A stretch of 64,000 nucleotides of DNA from Flavobacterium psychroterrae (GCF_018380615.1 NZ_JAGYVZ010000012.1:1-64000); one strand, 5' to 3'; shown: positions 8,015 through 16,813, numbered from the stretch's first letter. Notes: generated by a model from the sequence alone, not told the origin. Program-made: numbers and translations.

Positions 8015-8962
8015 ATGAATTATATTTCAATACAAGATATCAACTCATTATCAAAATGGGTAAAAAGTGCGTTAAAAATCAAAAAGAACCCACTTAAAAA
8101 TCAAGACTTAGGGAAAAACAAAACCTTAGGAATGTTATTTTTCAATCCTAGTTTAAGAACGCGTTTGAGTACTCAGAAAGCGGCTATAAACTTAGGAATG
8201 AATGTTATGGTGATGAATTTTACCAATGAAGGATGGACATTAGAATTCGAAGACGGAGCCATTATGAATTCCGGAGCTTCAGAACACATCAAAGAAGCGG
8301 CAGAAGTAGTTTCACAATATTGTGATATTATCGCAATTCGTGCTTTTGCAGGTTTGGTAGACAAAGAAAAAGATTATGCTGAAACGGTAATTTCAGGATT
8401 TTTGAAACACGCAACAGTTCCAATTGTAAATATGGAAAGTGCTGTTCGTCACCCGATGCAATCTTTGGCAGATGCTATTACGATGGAAGAATACAAAACG
8501 AAACACAAACCAAAAGTAGTGCTTTCGTGGGCGCCACATCCAAAAGCGTTGCCACAAGCCGTTGCCAATTCTTTCGTAGAAATGATGCAAATGCAAAAAG
8601 ACATGGATTTTGTAATCACACACCCGGAAGGTTACGAATTAAGCCCGGAAATTACAAAAGACTGCAAAATCGAATACGACCAAAATAAAGCATTCGAAAA
8701 TGCCGATTTCGTTTACGTGAAAAACTGGAGCAACTTCAACGATTACGGAAAGGTAACCAACATCGATCCAAACTGGACCGTTACAGCCGAAAAAATGGCT
8801 TTAACTAATAACGGAAAATTCATGCATTGTCTTCCAGTTCGTCGTAACGTAATTGTAAGCGATGAAGTTATCGACAGCGAGAATTCAATCGTAATTCAGC
8901 AAGCGAATAACAGAACATATTCAGCACAATTAGTTTTACAAAAGATTTTAAAGAAGTTATAA
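8015..8962 (+). CDS. argF': N-acyl-ornithine carbamoyltransferase (probably N-succinyl)
   Basis: Transfers the carbamoyl group from carbamoyl phosphate to N-acyl-L-ornithine to give N-acyl-citrulline. Protein of 315 residues. Carbamoyl-phosphate motif FFNPSLRTRLSTQKA (~42-56), HPMQSLAD (~149-156) and HCLPVRRNVIVSDEV (~270-284) are present. From memory of the two characterised enzymes, the position that is Glu92 in Xanthomonas acetylornithine transcarbamylase and Pro90 in Bacteroides fragilis succinylornithine transcarbamylase is Ser here (GASEH, Ser89). Replacing Glu92 with small residues including Ser was reported to switch the enzyme to succinylornithine, so a succinyl substrate is inferred. 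Confidence 0.9.
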   Translation: MNYISIQDINSLSKWVKSALKIKKNPLKNQDLGKNKTLGMLFFNPSLRTRLSTQKAAINLGMNVMVMNFTNEGWTLEFEDGAIMNSGASEHIKEAAEVVSQYCDIIAIRAFAGLVDKEKDYAETVISGFLKHATVPIVNMESAVRHPMQSLADAITMEEYKTKHKPKVVLSWAPHPKALPQAVANSFVEMMQMQKDMDFVITHPEGYELSPEITKDCKIEYDQNKAFENADFVYVKNWSNFNDYGKVTNIDPNWTVTAEKMALTNNGKFMHCLPVRRNVIVSDEVIDSENSIVIQQANNRTYSAQLVLQKILKKL

Positions 8963-8986
8963 TTAAGGTACAAAGGTTCAAAGTTG

Positions 8987-9049
8987 CAAAGGTTCAGAGG
9001 TTTTACAAGCTGAATCTAAACTTTGTCCCTTTGTTCCTCTGAACCTTTG
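8987..9049. repeat. Inverted repeat upstream of argB
   Basis: CAAAGGTTCAGAGG (8987-9000) and CCTCTGAACCTTTG (9036-9049) are perfect complements with a 35-nt loop. The arm ends 6 nt before the argB ATG, so the hairpin may affect initiation. The AAGGTTCAAAG-type sequence recurs at 56780-57215. Confidence 0.6.
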
Positions 9050-9055
9050 AACCTC

Positions 9056-9832
9056 ATGAAAAAAGTTAAAGTAATAAAAATTGGCGGAAATATAATCGAC
9101 AACCCAACCGAGTTAGAACAATTCTTAACTGATTTTTCTAAAATCGAAGGCTATAAAGTTTTAGTTCACGGAGGCGGAAAATCAGCTACAAAAATGGCGC
9201 AAAGTATTGGATTGGTTCCGCAAATGATTGACGGGCGACGAATTACCGATGCTCCAATGCTGGATGTTGTCGTGATGATTTACGCAGGACAAATCAACAA
9301 ACATATTGTGGCGCAATTGCAGGCCAAAAACAATAACGCGATTGGTTTTTCAGGAGCTGACGGGAATTTGATTCAGTCGACAAAACGAAATCATCCAACA
9401 ATAGATTATGGTTTTGTAGGCGATGTAAAACAAGTTAATACTTCTTTGCTAAAAACATTGCTAGAAAACGGAATCGTTCCAGTTTTCTGCGCCATTACAC
9501 ACGACAAAAATGGACAGTTATTAAACACAAATGCCGATACCATTGCAAGCGAATTATCAATTGCATTGTCTGAAGTTTTTGATGTTACACTAACATATTG
9601 TTTTGAAAAGCAAGGAGTTTTACAAGATTCAGAAGACGATTCATCTGTAATAACAGAAATCAACGAAGAACTTTACAATAAACTAAAAGCCGAAAAAGTA
9701 ATCCATTCCGGAATGATTCCAAAACTGGATAATTGTTTCAATAGTTTATCAAGAGGCGTTCAGAAAATCAAAATAGGACATCACAAAATGCTACAAAATC
9801 CTAATGTTCTGAACACAACGATTACGCTATAA
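9056..9832 (+). CDS. argB: N-acetylglutamate kinase family protein
   Basis: Phosphorylates N-acyl-glutamate. The protein is 258 residues from ATG 9056; a longer frame starts at 9023 but runs through the inverted-repeat arm, while MKKVKVIKIGGN from 9056 is the normal family N terminus. Motifs: KIGGNIID (~7-14), VHGGGKSATKMA (~36-47), GFSGADGN (~100) and the C-terminal HSGMIPKLDNCFNSL. In a succinyl pathway this would act on N-succinyl-glutamate. Confidence 0.92.
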   Translation: MKKVKVIKIGGNIIDNPTELEQFLTDFSKIEGYKVLVHGGGKSATKMAQSIGLVPQMIDGRRITDAPMLDVVVMIYAGQINKHIVAQLQAKNNNAIGFSGADGNLIQSTKRNHPTIDYGFVGDVKQVNTSLLKTLLENGIVPVFCAITHDKNGQLLNTNADTIASELSIALSEVFDVTLTYCFEKQGVLQDSEDDSSVITEINEELYNKLKAEKVIHSGMIPKLDNCFNSLSRGVQKIKIGHHKMLQNPNVLNTTITL

Positions 9833-9838
9833 AAAAGG

Positions 9839-9919
9839 TTGCCACGAATTACACTAATTTTCACGAATTGTAATTAATGAAAATAAAAAATTAGCGAAAA
9901 TTAGTGTAATTCGTGGCAA
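9839..9919. repeat. TTGCCAC...GTGGCAA hairpin element, copy 1
   Basis: A perfect 24-bp inverted repeat (arms 9839-9862 and 9896-9919, 33-nt loop) beginning TTGCCACGAATT and ending AATTCGTGGCAA. It lies in the 222-nt argB-argE gap without a T run. Related elements lie at 16150-16212 and 47125-47266. Confidence 0.7.
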
Positions 9920-10014
9920 AAAAATACATCAGCGCTAAGCATTTTAAATATTAATTTAAGAAATTTGCGCAAATTAAAAATGTCACAGATTTAATTAAAA
10001 ACTTTGTGACTTCG

Positions 10015-10032
10015 TCCCGATAGCTATCGGGA
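10015..10032. repeat. 18-bp palindrome, copy 1
   Basis: TCCCGATAGCTATCGGGA, a perfect palindrome. Identical at 35639-35656 and with one mismatch at 47422-47439; half copies at 127-136 and 11204-11211. It is intergenic here, 23 nt before argE. Confidence 0.75.
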
Positions 10033-10054
10033 TCACGGCAAAGAAACCATAACT

Positions 10055-11125
10055 ATGAAAAATATTGCAACGCTTACTCAGGAAGCAATTAGTTTATTAA
10101 AGAGTTTGATCGAAACTCCTTCATTTTCAAGTGAAGAAGATCAAACAGCACTTTTAATCGAAAATTGGTTCAATCAAAACGAAATTCCTTTCAATAGAGA
10201 AAATAATAATGTGTGGGCTTTCAATAAATATTTCGATAAAAATAAACCAACACTTTTACTGAATTCTCATCACGATACCGTAAAACCAAACCAAGCTTAT
10301 ACAAACGATCCATTTAAAGCCATTGAAAAAGACGGTAAATTATTCGGACTAGGAAGTAACGATGCAGGAGGATGTCTAGTCTCGTTATTGGCGACTTTTG
10401 TTCACTTTTACGAGAATGAGAATTTGTCTCATAACCTTGTAATTGTAGCTTCGGCAGAAGAAGAAAGCAGCGGTAAAAACGGTTTAAACAGCGTTTTAAA
10501 ACATTTACCTGAACTAGATTGCGCAATTGTTGGTGAACCCACTTTAATGCAATTGGCTGTGGCTGAAAAAGGTTTATTAGTTCTTGACGTAAAGGTAAAA
10601 GGAACTGCAAGCCACGCCGCACATCAAAACGACGATAATTCACTATACAAATCAATTCCGGTAATGGAATGGTTTAAAAACTATAAATTCGACAAAATCT
10701 CTGATGTTTTAGGTCCCGTAAAAATGACCGTAACGCAAATCAGCGCAGGAAAACAGCATAATGTTGTGCCATCAGAATGTGATTTGGTTGTTGATATTCG
10801 CGTAACCGACCGTTATTCAAATACAGAAATTCTGGATGTTGTAAAAGCCAATGTAAACGCCGAAGTAACACCAAGATCCATGCATTTAAACGCATCGTCC
10901 ATTCCTATTGCACACGGTTTAGTACAAGCCGGAATCGCTTTAGGAAGAACAACTTATGGCTCACCAACGCTTTCAGATCAGTCCGTTTTGAGTTGTCAAT
11001 CCTTAAAACTAGGACCAGGCGAAACATTGCGGTCACACTCGGCAGACGAATTTATTTTCATCAACGAAATCGAAGAAGGAGTCGACTTGTATATCAAAAT
11101 ACTAACCGATTTCTTTAAATTATAA
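10055..11125 (+). CDS. argE: M20 family deacylase, acetylornithine/succinylornithine deacetylase-like
   Basis: Zinc-dependent M20 metallopeptidase of 356 residues that would hydrolyse N-acyl-citrulline or N-acyl-ornithine. Metal and catalytic motifs: LLNSHHDTV (~72-80), GSNDAGGCL (~97-105), AEEESSGKNG (~134-143), GEPT (~158) and a C-terminal HSADEF. In a cluster with argF' the expected role is releasing citrulline from N-acyl-citrulline. The gene starts at ATG 10055 after a 222-nt spacer carrying a hairpin element and the 18-bp palindrome. Confidence 0.88.
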   Translation: MKNIATLTQEAISLLKSLIETPSFSSEEDQTALLIENWFNQNEIPFNRENNNVWAFNKYFDKNKPTLLLNSHHDTVKPNQAYTNDPFKAIEKDGKLFGLGSNDAGGCLVSLLATFVHFYENENLSHNLVIVASAEEESSGKNGLNSVLKHLPELDCAIVGEPTLMQLAVAEKGLLVLDVKVKGTASHAAHQNDDNSLYKSIPVMEWFKNYKFDKISDVLGPVKMTVTQISAGKQHNVVPSECDLVVDIRVTDRYSNTEILDVVKANVNAEVTPRSMHLNASSIPIAHGLVQAGIALGRTTYGSPTLSDQSVLSCQSLKLGPGETLRSHSADEFIFINEIEEGVDLYIKILTDFFKL

Positions 11126-11143
11126 TATTAATTAGGAGCTATT

Positions 11144-11217
11144 TCCCGCTATCCGTTCCAATCTTTTATTTTTTTAAAGAAAAAAAATAAAAGGATTTCC
11201 ACTGCTATCGGGGCTAG
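11144..11217. repeat. Structured CCCG...CGGGGCTAG repeat, copy A
   Basis: CCCG (11145-11148) pairs with CGGG (11210-11213) around a long A/T hairpin (AATCTTTTAT.../...ATAAAAGGATT). Copy B at 20811-20873 plus 21000-21007 keeps the closing stem and flank GGGGCTAG but has a different inner hairpin that still pairs. It may be a non-coding RNA or repeat family of Flavobacteriia; the Flavo-1 RNA motif is a candidate I cannot verify. Confidence 0.5.
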
Positions 11218-11280
11218 AAACACCAACAGTATAAAAAACAACATTAGAATAAATTAGAAAATATAAACATCATAAGATCC

Positions 11281-11331
11281 AAAAATCTAAGAAGTCTAAC
11301 AATCTAATAATCTAAGAAGTCTAAAAATCTA
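11281..11331. repeat. Copy 2 of the TCTAAGAAGTCTAA repeat, before argH
   Basis: Tandem-like TCTAA units (AAGAAGTCTAACAATCTAA core, then AATCTAAGAAGTCTAA). Inverted relative to 6475-6520, so the pair brackets proB to argE. Ends 4 nt before the argH ATG. Confidence 0.5.
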
Positions 11332-11334
11332 CCT

Positions 11335-12615
11335 ATGAAACTTTGGGAAAAAGGAATTGCAACAGACAAACAAATCGAACATTTCACCGTTGGTAACGAT
11401 CGTGAACTGGATTTGGTTCTCGCAAAATACGATGCTTTAGGATCAATTGCACACGCCAAAATGCTTGGGCAAATTGGCTTATTAACTCAGGAAGAAACTA
11501 CTTCTTTGGTTGATGCCTTAAACGAAATCATTGCTGACGTTGCAAAAGGAAACTTCGAAATCGAAGACAGTTTTGAAGACGTACATTCTAAAATCGAATA
11601 TTTATTGACCGTAAAACTGGGCGATGCCGGAAAGAAAATCCATACCGCACGTTCCCGTAACGACCAAGTTCTGGTAGATGTTCATTTGTATTTAAAAGAC
11701 GAATTAAAAGCCTTAAAAGAACAAGTTAAAACATTGTTTGATTTGCTAATGGAATCGGCAGAAAAGCATCAAAATGTTTTATTGCCGGGATATACGCATT
11801 TACAAATTGCAATGCCATCCTCATTCGGAATGTGGTTTTCTGCTTACGCCGAAAGTTTCATTGATGATGTAACGATGTTAAACGCCGCATCAAAAATTGT
11901 AGATCAAAATCCGTTAGGTTCTGCCGCAGGTTATGGAAGTTCATTCCCGATCGACAGAACTTTTACAACTCAGGAATTAGGTTTCGAAACATTGAAATTC
12001 AACGCCGTTGCCGCACAAATGAGCCGCGGAAAAGCAGAGAAAACTGTTGCTTTTGCAATGGCAAGTGTGGCTGGGACTTTATCAAAATTTGCAATGGACG
12101 TTTGTTTATACATGAGTCAAAACTTTGACTTTATTGGTTTGCCGGCGCATCTTACAACAGGTTCGAGTATTATGCCACACAAGAAAAACCCTGATGTATT
12201 TGAATTAATTAGAGGAAAATGCAACAAGATTCAGGCGCTTCCATACGAAATCACTTTAATTACGAATAATTTACCAAGCGGATATCACAGAGATTTACAG
12301 CTTTTAAAAGAAGGTTTGTTTCCAGCGCTTCAAAACCTGAAAGCTTGTTTGGATATTGCTATTTTCTCCGTAAAAGATATTACAGTAAAAGACAATATTT
12401 TAAAAGATAAAAAATACGATTACTTGTTTACAGTAGATACTTTAAACGAAATGGTTGTTGCCGGAATGCCTTTTAGGGATGCATACAAAGCCGTTGCAGA
12501 ACAATTGGAAGCAGGAACATACCAATCTCCAAAAGAAACCAAACATACGCATGAAGGCAGTATCAATAATTTATGTTTAGATGCGATTAAAGACAAAATG
12601 AAAGCTGCTTTCTAA
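11335..12615 (+). CDS. argH: Argininosuccinate lyase
   Basis: Cleaves argininosuccinate to arginine and fumarate, the last pathway step. Protein of 426 residues, cytosolic fumarase/aspartase superfamily. Motifs: SRNDQVLVDVHLYL (~104-117), LPGYTHLQIAMPSSFG (~145-160) and the signature GSSIMPHKKNPDVFE (~275-289). It is the last gene of the cluster and is followed by a strong terminator 16 nt downstream. Confidence 0.95.
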   Translation: MKLWEKGIATDKQIEHFTVGNDRELDLVLAKYDALGSIAHAKMLGQIGLLTQEETTSLVDALNEIIADVAKGNFEIEDSFEDVHSKIEYLLTVKLGDAGKKIHTARSRNDQVLVDVHLYLKDELKALKEQVKTLFDLLMESAEKHQNVLLPGYTHLQIAMPSSFGMWFSAYAESFIDDVTMLNAASKIVDQNPLGSAAGYGSSFPIDRTFTTQELGFETLKFNAVAAQMSRGKAEKTVAFAMASVAGTLSKFAMDVCLYMSQNFDFIGLPAHLTTGSSIMPHKKNPDVFELIRGKCNKIQALPYEITLITNNLPSGYHRDLQLLKEGLFPALQNLKACLDIAIFSVKDITVKDNILKDKKYDYLFTVDTLNEMVVAGMPFRDAYKAVAEQLEAGTYQSPKETKHTHEGSINNLCLDAIKDKMKAAF

Positions 12616-12631
12616 GTATTTTTCATTCACA

Positions 12632-12669
12632 AAAAAAGCCGATTTGTATCAATACAAATCGGCTTTTTT
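12632..12669. terminator. Strong bidirectional terminator after argH
   Basis: AAAAAAGCCGATTTGTAT and its exact complement surround the loop caa, with A and T runs on either side. It serves argH (+) and the convergent pectate lyase gene (-). Confidence 0.85.
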
Positions 12670-12687
12670 ATGGAAATTAGCTTTTAA

Positions 12688-13749
12688 TTAGCTTTTATTA
12701 TTGCAATTACTTGAGATTGCACCAGTTGAACTAACTTGTAATGTAGCTCCGGCACCGCAAGATTTATTTGTAACATATTCTTCTACTTTGCCAACCGGAA
12801 TAGTGGTGTATTTATAAGTCGGCTTATTGACTGGTGTACCAAAGTCCATTGGACCTTTGCGACAGTTAGCAAATGCAATTCCAACAGTTCCGCCATCAGT
12901 ACTTATATAATCCTTAAACACTTTATCGACATTTGCAAAATCAGTTCCTTCAACATAACAAGTTGAATTTTTAACTCCTCCACCTAAACCAATTGCCAAA
13001 GAACCGGATTCTGAGGTATTGTAATAACAATTGATAATATGAATTTCGGCATTTCTCGCACGAGGCATTCTTTGTTTACAGCCTTCTGCCCAAAAACAAT
13101 TTTTAAAAGTGATACTATAATGTCCATCCGCAGGAAAATCATTTTTGCCTGAACCAATTAAATCACTGAATCTATGATCTTCGGCTCCGCCGGAACCACC
13201 AGATTTTGGAGCTTTTAAGTATGTAAACTTACACCATGAAATAGTCACATTATAGGTTTTGCCTTTATTGTCAAAATTTCCATCCTGACCATCCTGGAAC
13301 TCACAATGATCTACCCAAAGATTGGTACAATCAGCTGTTAAATTATCCTGTCCGTCTATGTCATACGCACCGGGACCAATAAAAGTCAAATTTCTTATAA
13401 TAACATTATTAGAACCAGTTTTGAGATATAAAATTCCTGCTCCGGGATTGGTTTGGTTTTCGTTTACAAGTTTTGCGCCAGGTATTCCAATAATAGATTT
13501 GTTTGAAACAACTTGTTGTATGGGTTTGCCAGCAGGAATTGTAATGGTTCCGGAAACTAAAATTACTTGGGGAGTATTGCTTTTAATTTTGGCTAATAAA
13601 TCCTCATAAGATGTTACTATAACGGGAGTTGCATTTCCTCCACCAGTTGTTGCTGCACCAAATCCTTCAGGAGATTGCATATAATAGTTTTGTGCAAAAA
13701 CATTTGTGATGCCCCATAATAAAAAGAGCAGAATAAGATTTTTTTTCAT
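12688..13749 (-). CDS. Secreted pectate lyase, PL1 family
   Basis: Parallel beta-helix pectate lyase of 353 residues acting on polygalacturonate by calcium-dependent beta-elimination. Signal peptide ends near FAQ (~residue 20). Family blocks: NKSIIGIPGAKL, NVIIRNLTF, NLWVDHCEF (~147-155), AEDHRFSDL, and KQRMPRARNAEIHIINCYYN (~226-245) with the catalytic/substrate Arg in the RMPRAR motif. Cysteines near the C terminus (NKSCGAG, SSNCNN) may form a disulfide. No type IX sorting tail is visible, so Sec export to the periplasm is the simplest view. Neighbouring genes are unrelated. Confidence 0.88.
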   Translation of the reverse strand: MKKNLILLFLLWGITNVFAQNYYMQSPEGFGAATTGGGNATPVIVTSYEDLLAKIKSNTPQVILVSGTITIPAGKPIQQVVSNKSIIGIPGAKLVNENQTNPGAGILYLKTGSNNVIIRNLTFIGPGAYDIDGQDNLTADCTNLWVDHCEFQDGQDGNFDNKGKTYNVTISWCKFTYLKAPKSGGSGGAEDHRFSDLIGSGKNDFPADGHYSITFKNCFWAEGCKQRMPRARNAEIHIINCYYNTSESGSLAIGLGGGVKNSTCYVEGTDFANVDKVFKDYISTDGGTVGIAFANCRKGPMDFGTPVNKPTYKYTTIPVGKVEEYVTNKSCGAGATLQVSSTGAISSNCNNKS

Positions 13750-13940
13750 TTTAATAGTTATTTTTTTGAGGTTTGTGGTTTAGTATAGTTATAATGTAAT
13801 CGATTGCACGAATTTAAATTATAAAAGTATACGATGAATAATTTTAGTAAAATATTATAATTAGCTATAAATAATAATAGCAGTTTTTATATTTAGTAGG
13901 TATTTTTTTACTGCTAAAGTTTTATTCAAACAAAAAACAC

Positions 13941-13948
13941 TATTTTTG
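13941..13948 (+). promoter_or_regulatory. -7 box TATTTTTG upstream of the DUF2157-type pair
   Basis: TATTTTTG matches TAnnTTTG and sits 24 nt before the ATG at 13973. No clear TTG is found at the usual distance. Confidence 0.4.
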
Positions 13949-13972
13949 ATTGTACGTCGATAAATATAAAAT

Positions 13973-14974
13973 ATGAATAAGTTTGATGACCAGGCTACTA
14001 AGGCACTTTTAGAAAAAAATCTCATTACCGAGAATCAATATCAGGAAATCACTTCCTATAGAAATTTGAATATTTTCTCCTTAAACGCAGAATTAAAATT
14101 GTTCTTGTATTTGTCTATTTTATTATTCACTTCAGGAATAGGTGTTTTAATTTATAATAATATTGATAGCATTGGTCATATTGCGATTCTATCGCTCTTG
14201 TTAATTGTTATAGGAGTTTGTTTTTATTTCTGTTTTAAAAATTCTAAAGGATTTAGTAAATCAGAAACGACATTTGAGCATCCTGTTTTAGAATATTTAG
14301 TTTTAGCCGCAAATATTCTCACCTGTATATTTATAGGATATTTACAATTTCAATATCAACCTTTCGGCACACATTACGGGTTAGCAACTTTAATCCCCAC
14401 AGTTGTCAGTTTTTTTTGTGCGTATTATTTCGATAATAAAAGTGTTTTAACTATCGCCATTACTGGATTAGCGGCTTACGTTGGACTTTCGGTATCGCCT
14501 CAGGATTTAGTAAATAATATTAATTTTCACCAAGATCAGACTTTAAGTTACTCGGCAATAGTTCTGGGAGTTTTACTTATTTTATGGACGATTTACAGTA
14601 ACCGAATTCAGCTAAAAACACATTTTAATATTATCTATCTAACATTTGCTTTGCATATTATCAGCATTGCAACAATTAGTAGTCTCTTAGAGTATTTTGA
14701 ACAAGGAATCTGGTTGCTTTTTGTGGTTGTTTTAGCTGCGTCTTCCTATTATTTCTACAAAATAAGCCACGAACTAAAGGCAATCTCATTGTATGTTTTT
14801 ATGATTATCTACGCTTATATTGGACTAAATATATTCATTGTAAGAATTTTCGAAAACATTGATTTCTCTGATGTCTGGGTGTTATTTATTATGATACTCC
14901 CAGTATATTTTATTGGCTCTATAATAATGTTTATAAAATTGATTAAAACTTTCAATAAAGAAATTGCAGCATGA
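13973..14974 (+). CDS. Multi-spanning membrane protein, DUF2157-like
   Basis: Protein of 333 residues. Residues 1-45 are soluble (helical, ALLEKNLITENQYQEITSYR), followed by about nine hydrophobic segments of 17-22 residues spread to the C terminus. The layout of a short N-terminal helical region plus many transmembrane helices matches DUF2157-family proteins. Function unknown. Its stop overlaps the start of the next gene (ATGA at 14971-14974), so the pair is translationally coupled and the products probably act together. Confidence 0.7.
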   Translation: MNKFDDQATKALLEKNLITENQYQEITSYRNLNIFSLNAELKLFLYLSILLFTSGIGVLIYNNIDSIGHIAILSLLLIVIGVCFYFCFKNSKGFSKSETTFEHPVLEYLVLAANILTCIFIGYLQFQYQPFGTHYGLATLIPTVVSFFCAYYFDNKSVLTIAITGLAAYVGLSVSPQDLVNNINFHQDQTLSYSAIVLGVLLILWTIYSNRIQLKTHFNIIYLTFALHIISIATISSLLEYFEQGIWLLFVVVLAASSYYFYKISHELKAISLYVFMIIYAYIGLNIFIVRIFENIDFSDVWVLFIMILPVYFIGSIIMFIKLIKTFNKEIAA

Positions 14975-16146
14975 TAGTATACGATAAAAATTTATTAGAC
15001 AATTTAGCTTTAGTTGAAGAAGCAAATTCATTAGAATCTGCGGGATTTATTAATAAAGAACAAAGGAATTTAATTAAAAAAGAATTACCTGCTTTTAAAC
15101 GACAAAGCAATATTTTGGTACGGATAGGTTTTTTTCTTTTAGGAGCATTTTTATACTTGTCAATATGTGGCGTAATTGCACTTTTAGGATTGACAGGCTC
15201 TAATTCGGAACATACTTTTTTAAATATTTGCTGTTACATTTTTGCAGCTGTTGGTTTTGCCGGAGCAGAAATTCTGGCAAATAATAAATATTACAGTCAC
15301 GGTTTAGACGATGCTTTTATTTTGGGTGCTATTTTAAATATTGGTTTTGCAATTGCCATAACAACAGAAGGTTACGAATTACAGATTGCAATTTTTACAG
15401 CAATCGCGTCTTTTGTAATGTATAGAAGATATTTGCATTTATTATCATTGCTGGTTTTTTGTTTAGCAGCATCGGCAGTTTTATTTTACGGAATGTTTGA
15501 GTTAGGCGAGATAGCAAAATCTTTTTTGCCATTTGTTGTCATGCTTGTTTCGGCTGGATTTTACTTTTTCACTAAAAGAATTTTAAATACACTTAAACAA
15601 AGTTATTACTATAACGGAGTATTATTAACCAATAGTTTCTGCCTGATATTGTTTTATCTTTCCTGTAATTATTTCGTAGTCAGAGAACTTTCGGTACAAC
15701 TTTTAGGAAATGAAATTCTGCCGGGAGCTGATATTCCGTTTGCTATTTTCTTTTACGCTTTTACTTTTATCGTTCCAGTTGTGTATTTAGTTCAGGCTTT
15801 AAAAACAAAAGACAGAATCATGCTTTGGATCAGCTTTTTAGCTATTGGATTTTCGATTTATACAATAAGATTCTATTATTCAGTTTTACCTATAGAAGTT
15901 GCTTTAACCCTTGGCGGATTAGTTTTATTCACAATAGCATATTTTTCGATAAAAAAACTAAAAGATAACGAAGCAGGATTGACATTTAAGCCGGACAGAA
16001 TCAATAATTCGAATGCAATTTTAAATGCCGAAGCTTTAATAGTTGCCTCAACATTTGGGATTAAACCAGAAGTAAAAGCACCAATTTCTCCAATGGAATA
16101 TGGTGGAGGAGGATTTAGCGGAGGAGGATCAGAAGGAACTTTTTAA
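14971..16146 (+). CDS. DUF2157-like membrane protein with glycine-rich tail
   Basis: Protein of 391 residues. The N-terminal ~45 residues are helical with a repeat-like similarity to the previous protein (SLESAGFINKEQRNLIKKELP), and about ten transmembrane segments follow. The last 15 residues read GGGGFSGGGSEGTF, a Gly/Ser tail similar to those of TPM-domain membrane proteins. The start overlaps the upstream stop. Function unknown; a two-subunit inner-membrane complex is inferred from coupling. Confidence 0.7.
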   Translation: MIVYDKNLLDNLALVEEANSLESAGFINKEQRNLIKKELPAFKRQSNILVRIGFFLLGAFLYLSICGVIALLGLTGSNSEHTFLNICCYIFAAVGFAGAEILANNKYYSHGLDDAFILGAILNIGFAIAITTEGYELQIAIFTAIASFVMYRRYLHLLSLLVFCLAASAVLFYGMFELGEIAKSFLPFVVMLVSAGFYFFTKRILNTLKQSYYYNGVLLTNSFCLILFYLSCNYFVVRELSVQLLGNEILPGADIPFAIFFYAFTFIVPVVYLVQALKTKDRIMLWISFLAIGFSIYTIRFYYSVLPIEVALTLGGLVLFTIAYFSIKKLKDNEAGLTFKPDRINNSNAILNAEALIVASTFGIKPEVKAPISPMEYGGGGFSGGGSEGTF

Positions 16147-16149
16147 AAG

Positions 16150-16212
16150 TTGCCACAGATTAAAGGATTAAAATGATTGAAAAATCTATAAAATCATTTT
16201 AATCTGTGGCAA
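16150..16212. repeat. TTGCCAC...GTGGCAA hairpin element, copy 2
   Basis: TTGCCACAGATTAAA on the left pairs with TTTAATCTGTGGCAA on the right; the left arm has an extra GGATTAAAA. It fills the gap between convergent genes ending at 16146 and 16219, so it may also act as a bidirectional terminator. Confidence 0.65.
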
Positions 16213-16218
16213 AAAACT

Positions 16219-16608
16219 TTATACTTTTTCTTTCAAAGCAATAGCATCAATATCACTGTGTGAAACATCATAAACCGCTTTTCCGTTTTTGATCAAAATC
16301 AATTGTGGAGATTCATGATATACACCAAATTTACTGGCAATTCCGTTAGAGATATCTCTATGCGCAATAAGATCTAAAAAATAAGCAGCAACTGTTTCAT
16401 TTAAATCATATTCACGCTCAAATTGTTTCAAAGCCATTCGGCTAATACTACATCTTGTACTATGTTTGAAAATGACAACCGGTTTTTCCTGAGAGATGGC
16501 TTCAATTTCATTTAGTTGAATAATATCTGTTAATTCTGTCCAATTAACATTGCTTTTTGGAGAATCTGAATTCTCTGAACTTCCGAAGATTGAATTTAAA
16601 AAACTCAT
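16219..16608 (-). CDS. ytxJ: Bacillithiol system redox-active protein YtxJ
   Basis: Thioredoxin-fold protein of 129 residues. The single active-site Cys lies in HSTRCSISRMA (~49-59), the monothiol site typical of YtxJ, a proposed bacilliredoxin-like protein that removes bacillithiol from proteins. A cis-Pro region (ESPQLILIKNGK) follows. Flavobacteria are known to encode bacillithiol synthesis, so this is consistent. The gene is divergent from clpB, with a 205-nt intergenic region. Confidence 0.85.
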   Translation of the reverse strand: MSFLNSIFGSSENSDSPKSNVNWTELTDIIQLNEIEAISQEKPVVIFKHSTRCSISRMALKQFEREYDLNETVAAYFLDLIAHRDISNGIASKFGVYHESPQLILIKNGKAVYDVSHSDIDAIALKEKV

Positions 16609-16813
16609 AATTTGACTTGTTTTGTGACTTTTTGACGCTTAAAATGAGTTAAAAACTGATTTTTAATGTCATTTTGTCTTTATTTTTACTATGGAATATG
16701 TTTTGACTAATCTGAAACAAAGTTATATCATTTAAACTTAAAAATTTAATCCAATAAATTGTAATTTTAATGGTATCGCAATTTATAAGTAAAATCAATC
16801 AAATCAAACACAT

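Noticed and set aside
9023..9055. Earlier start for argB
   Set aside because: Those codons are the arm of an inverted repeat, and MKKVKVIKIGGN from 9056 matches the family start.
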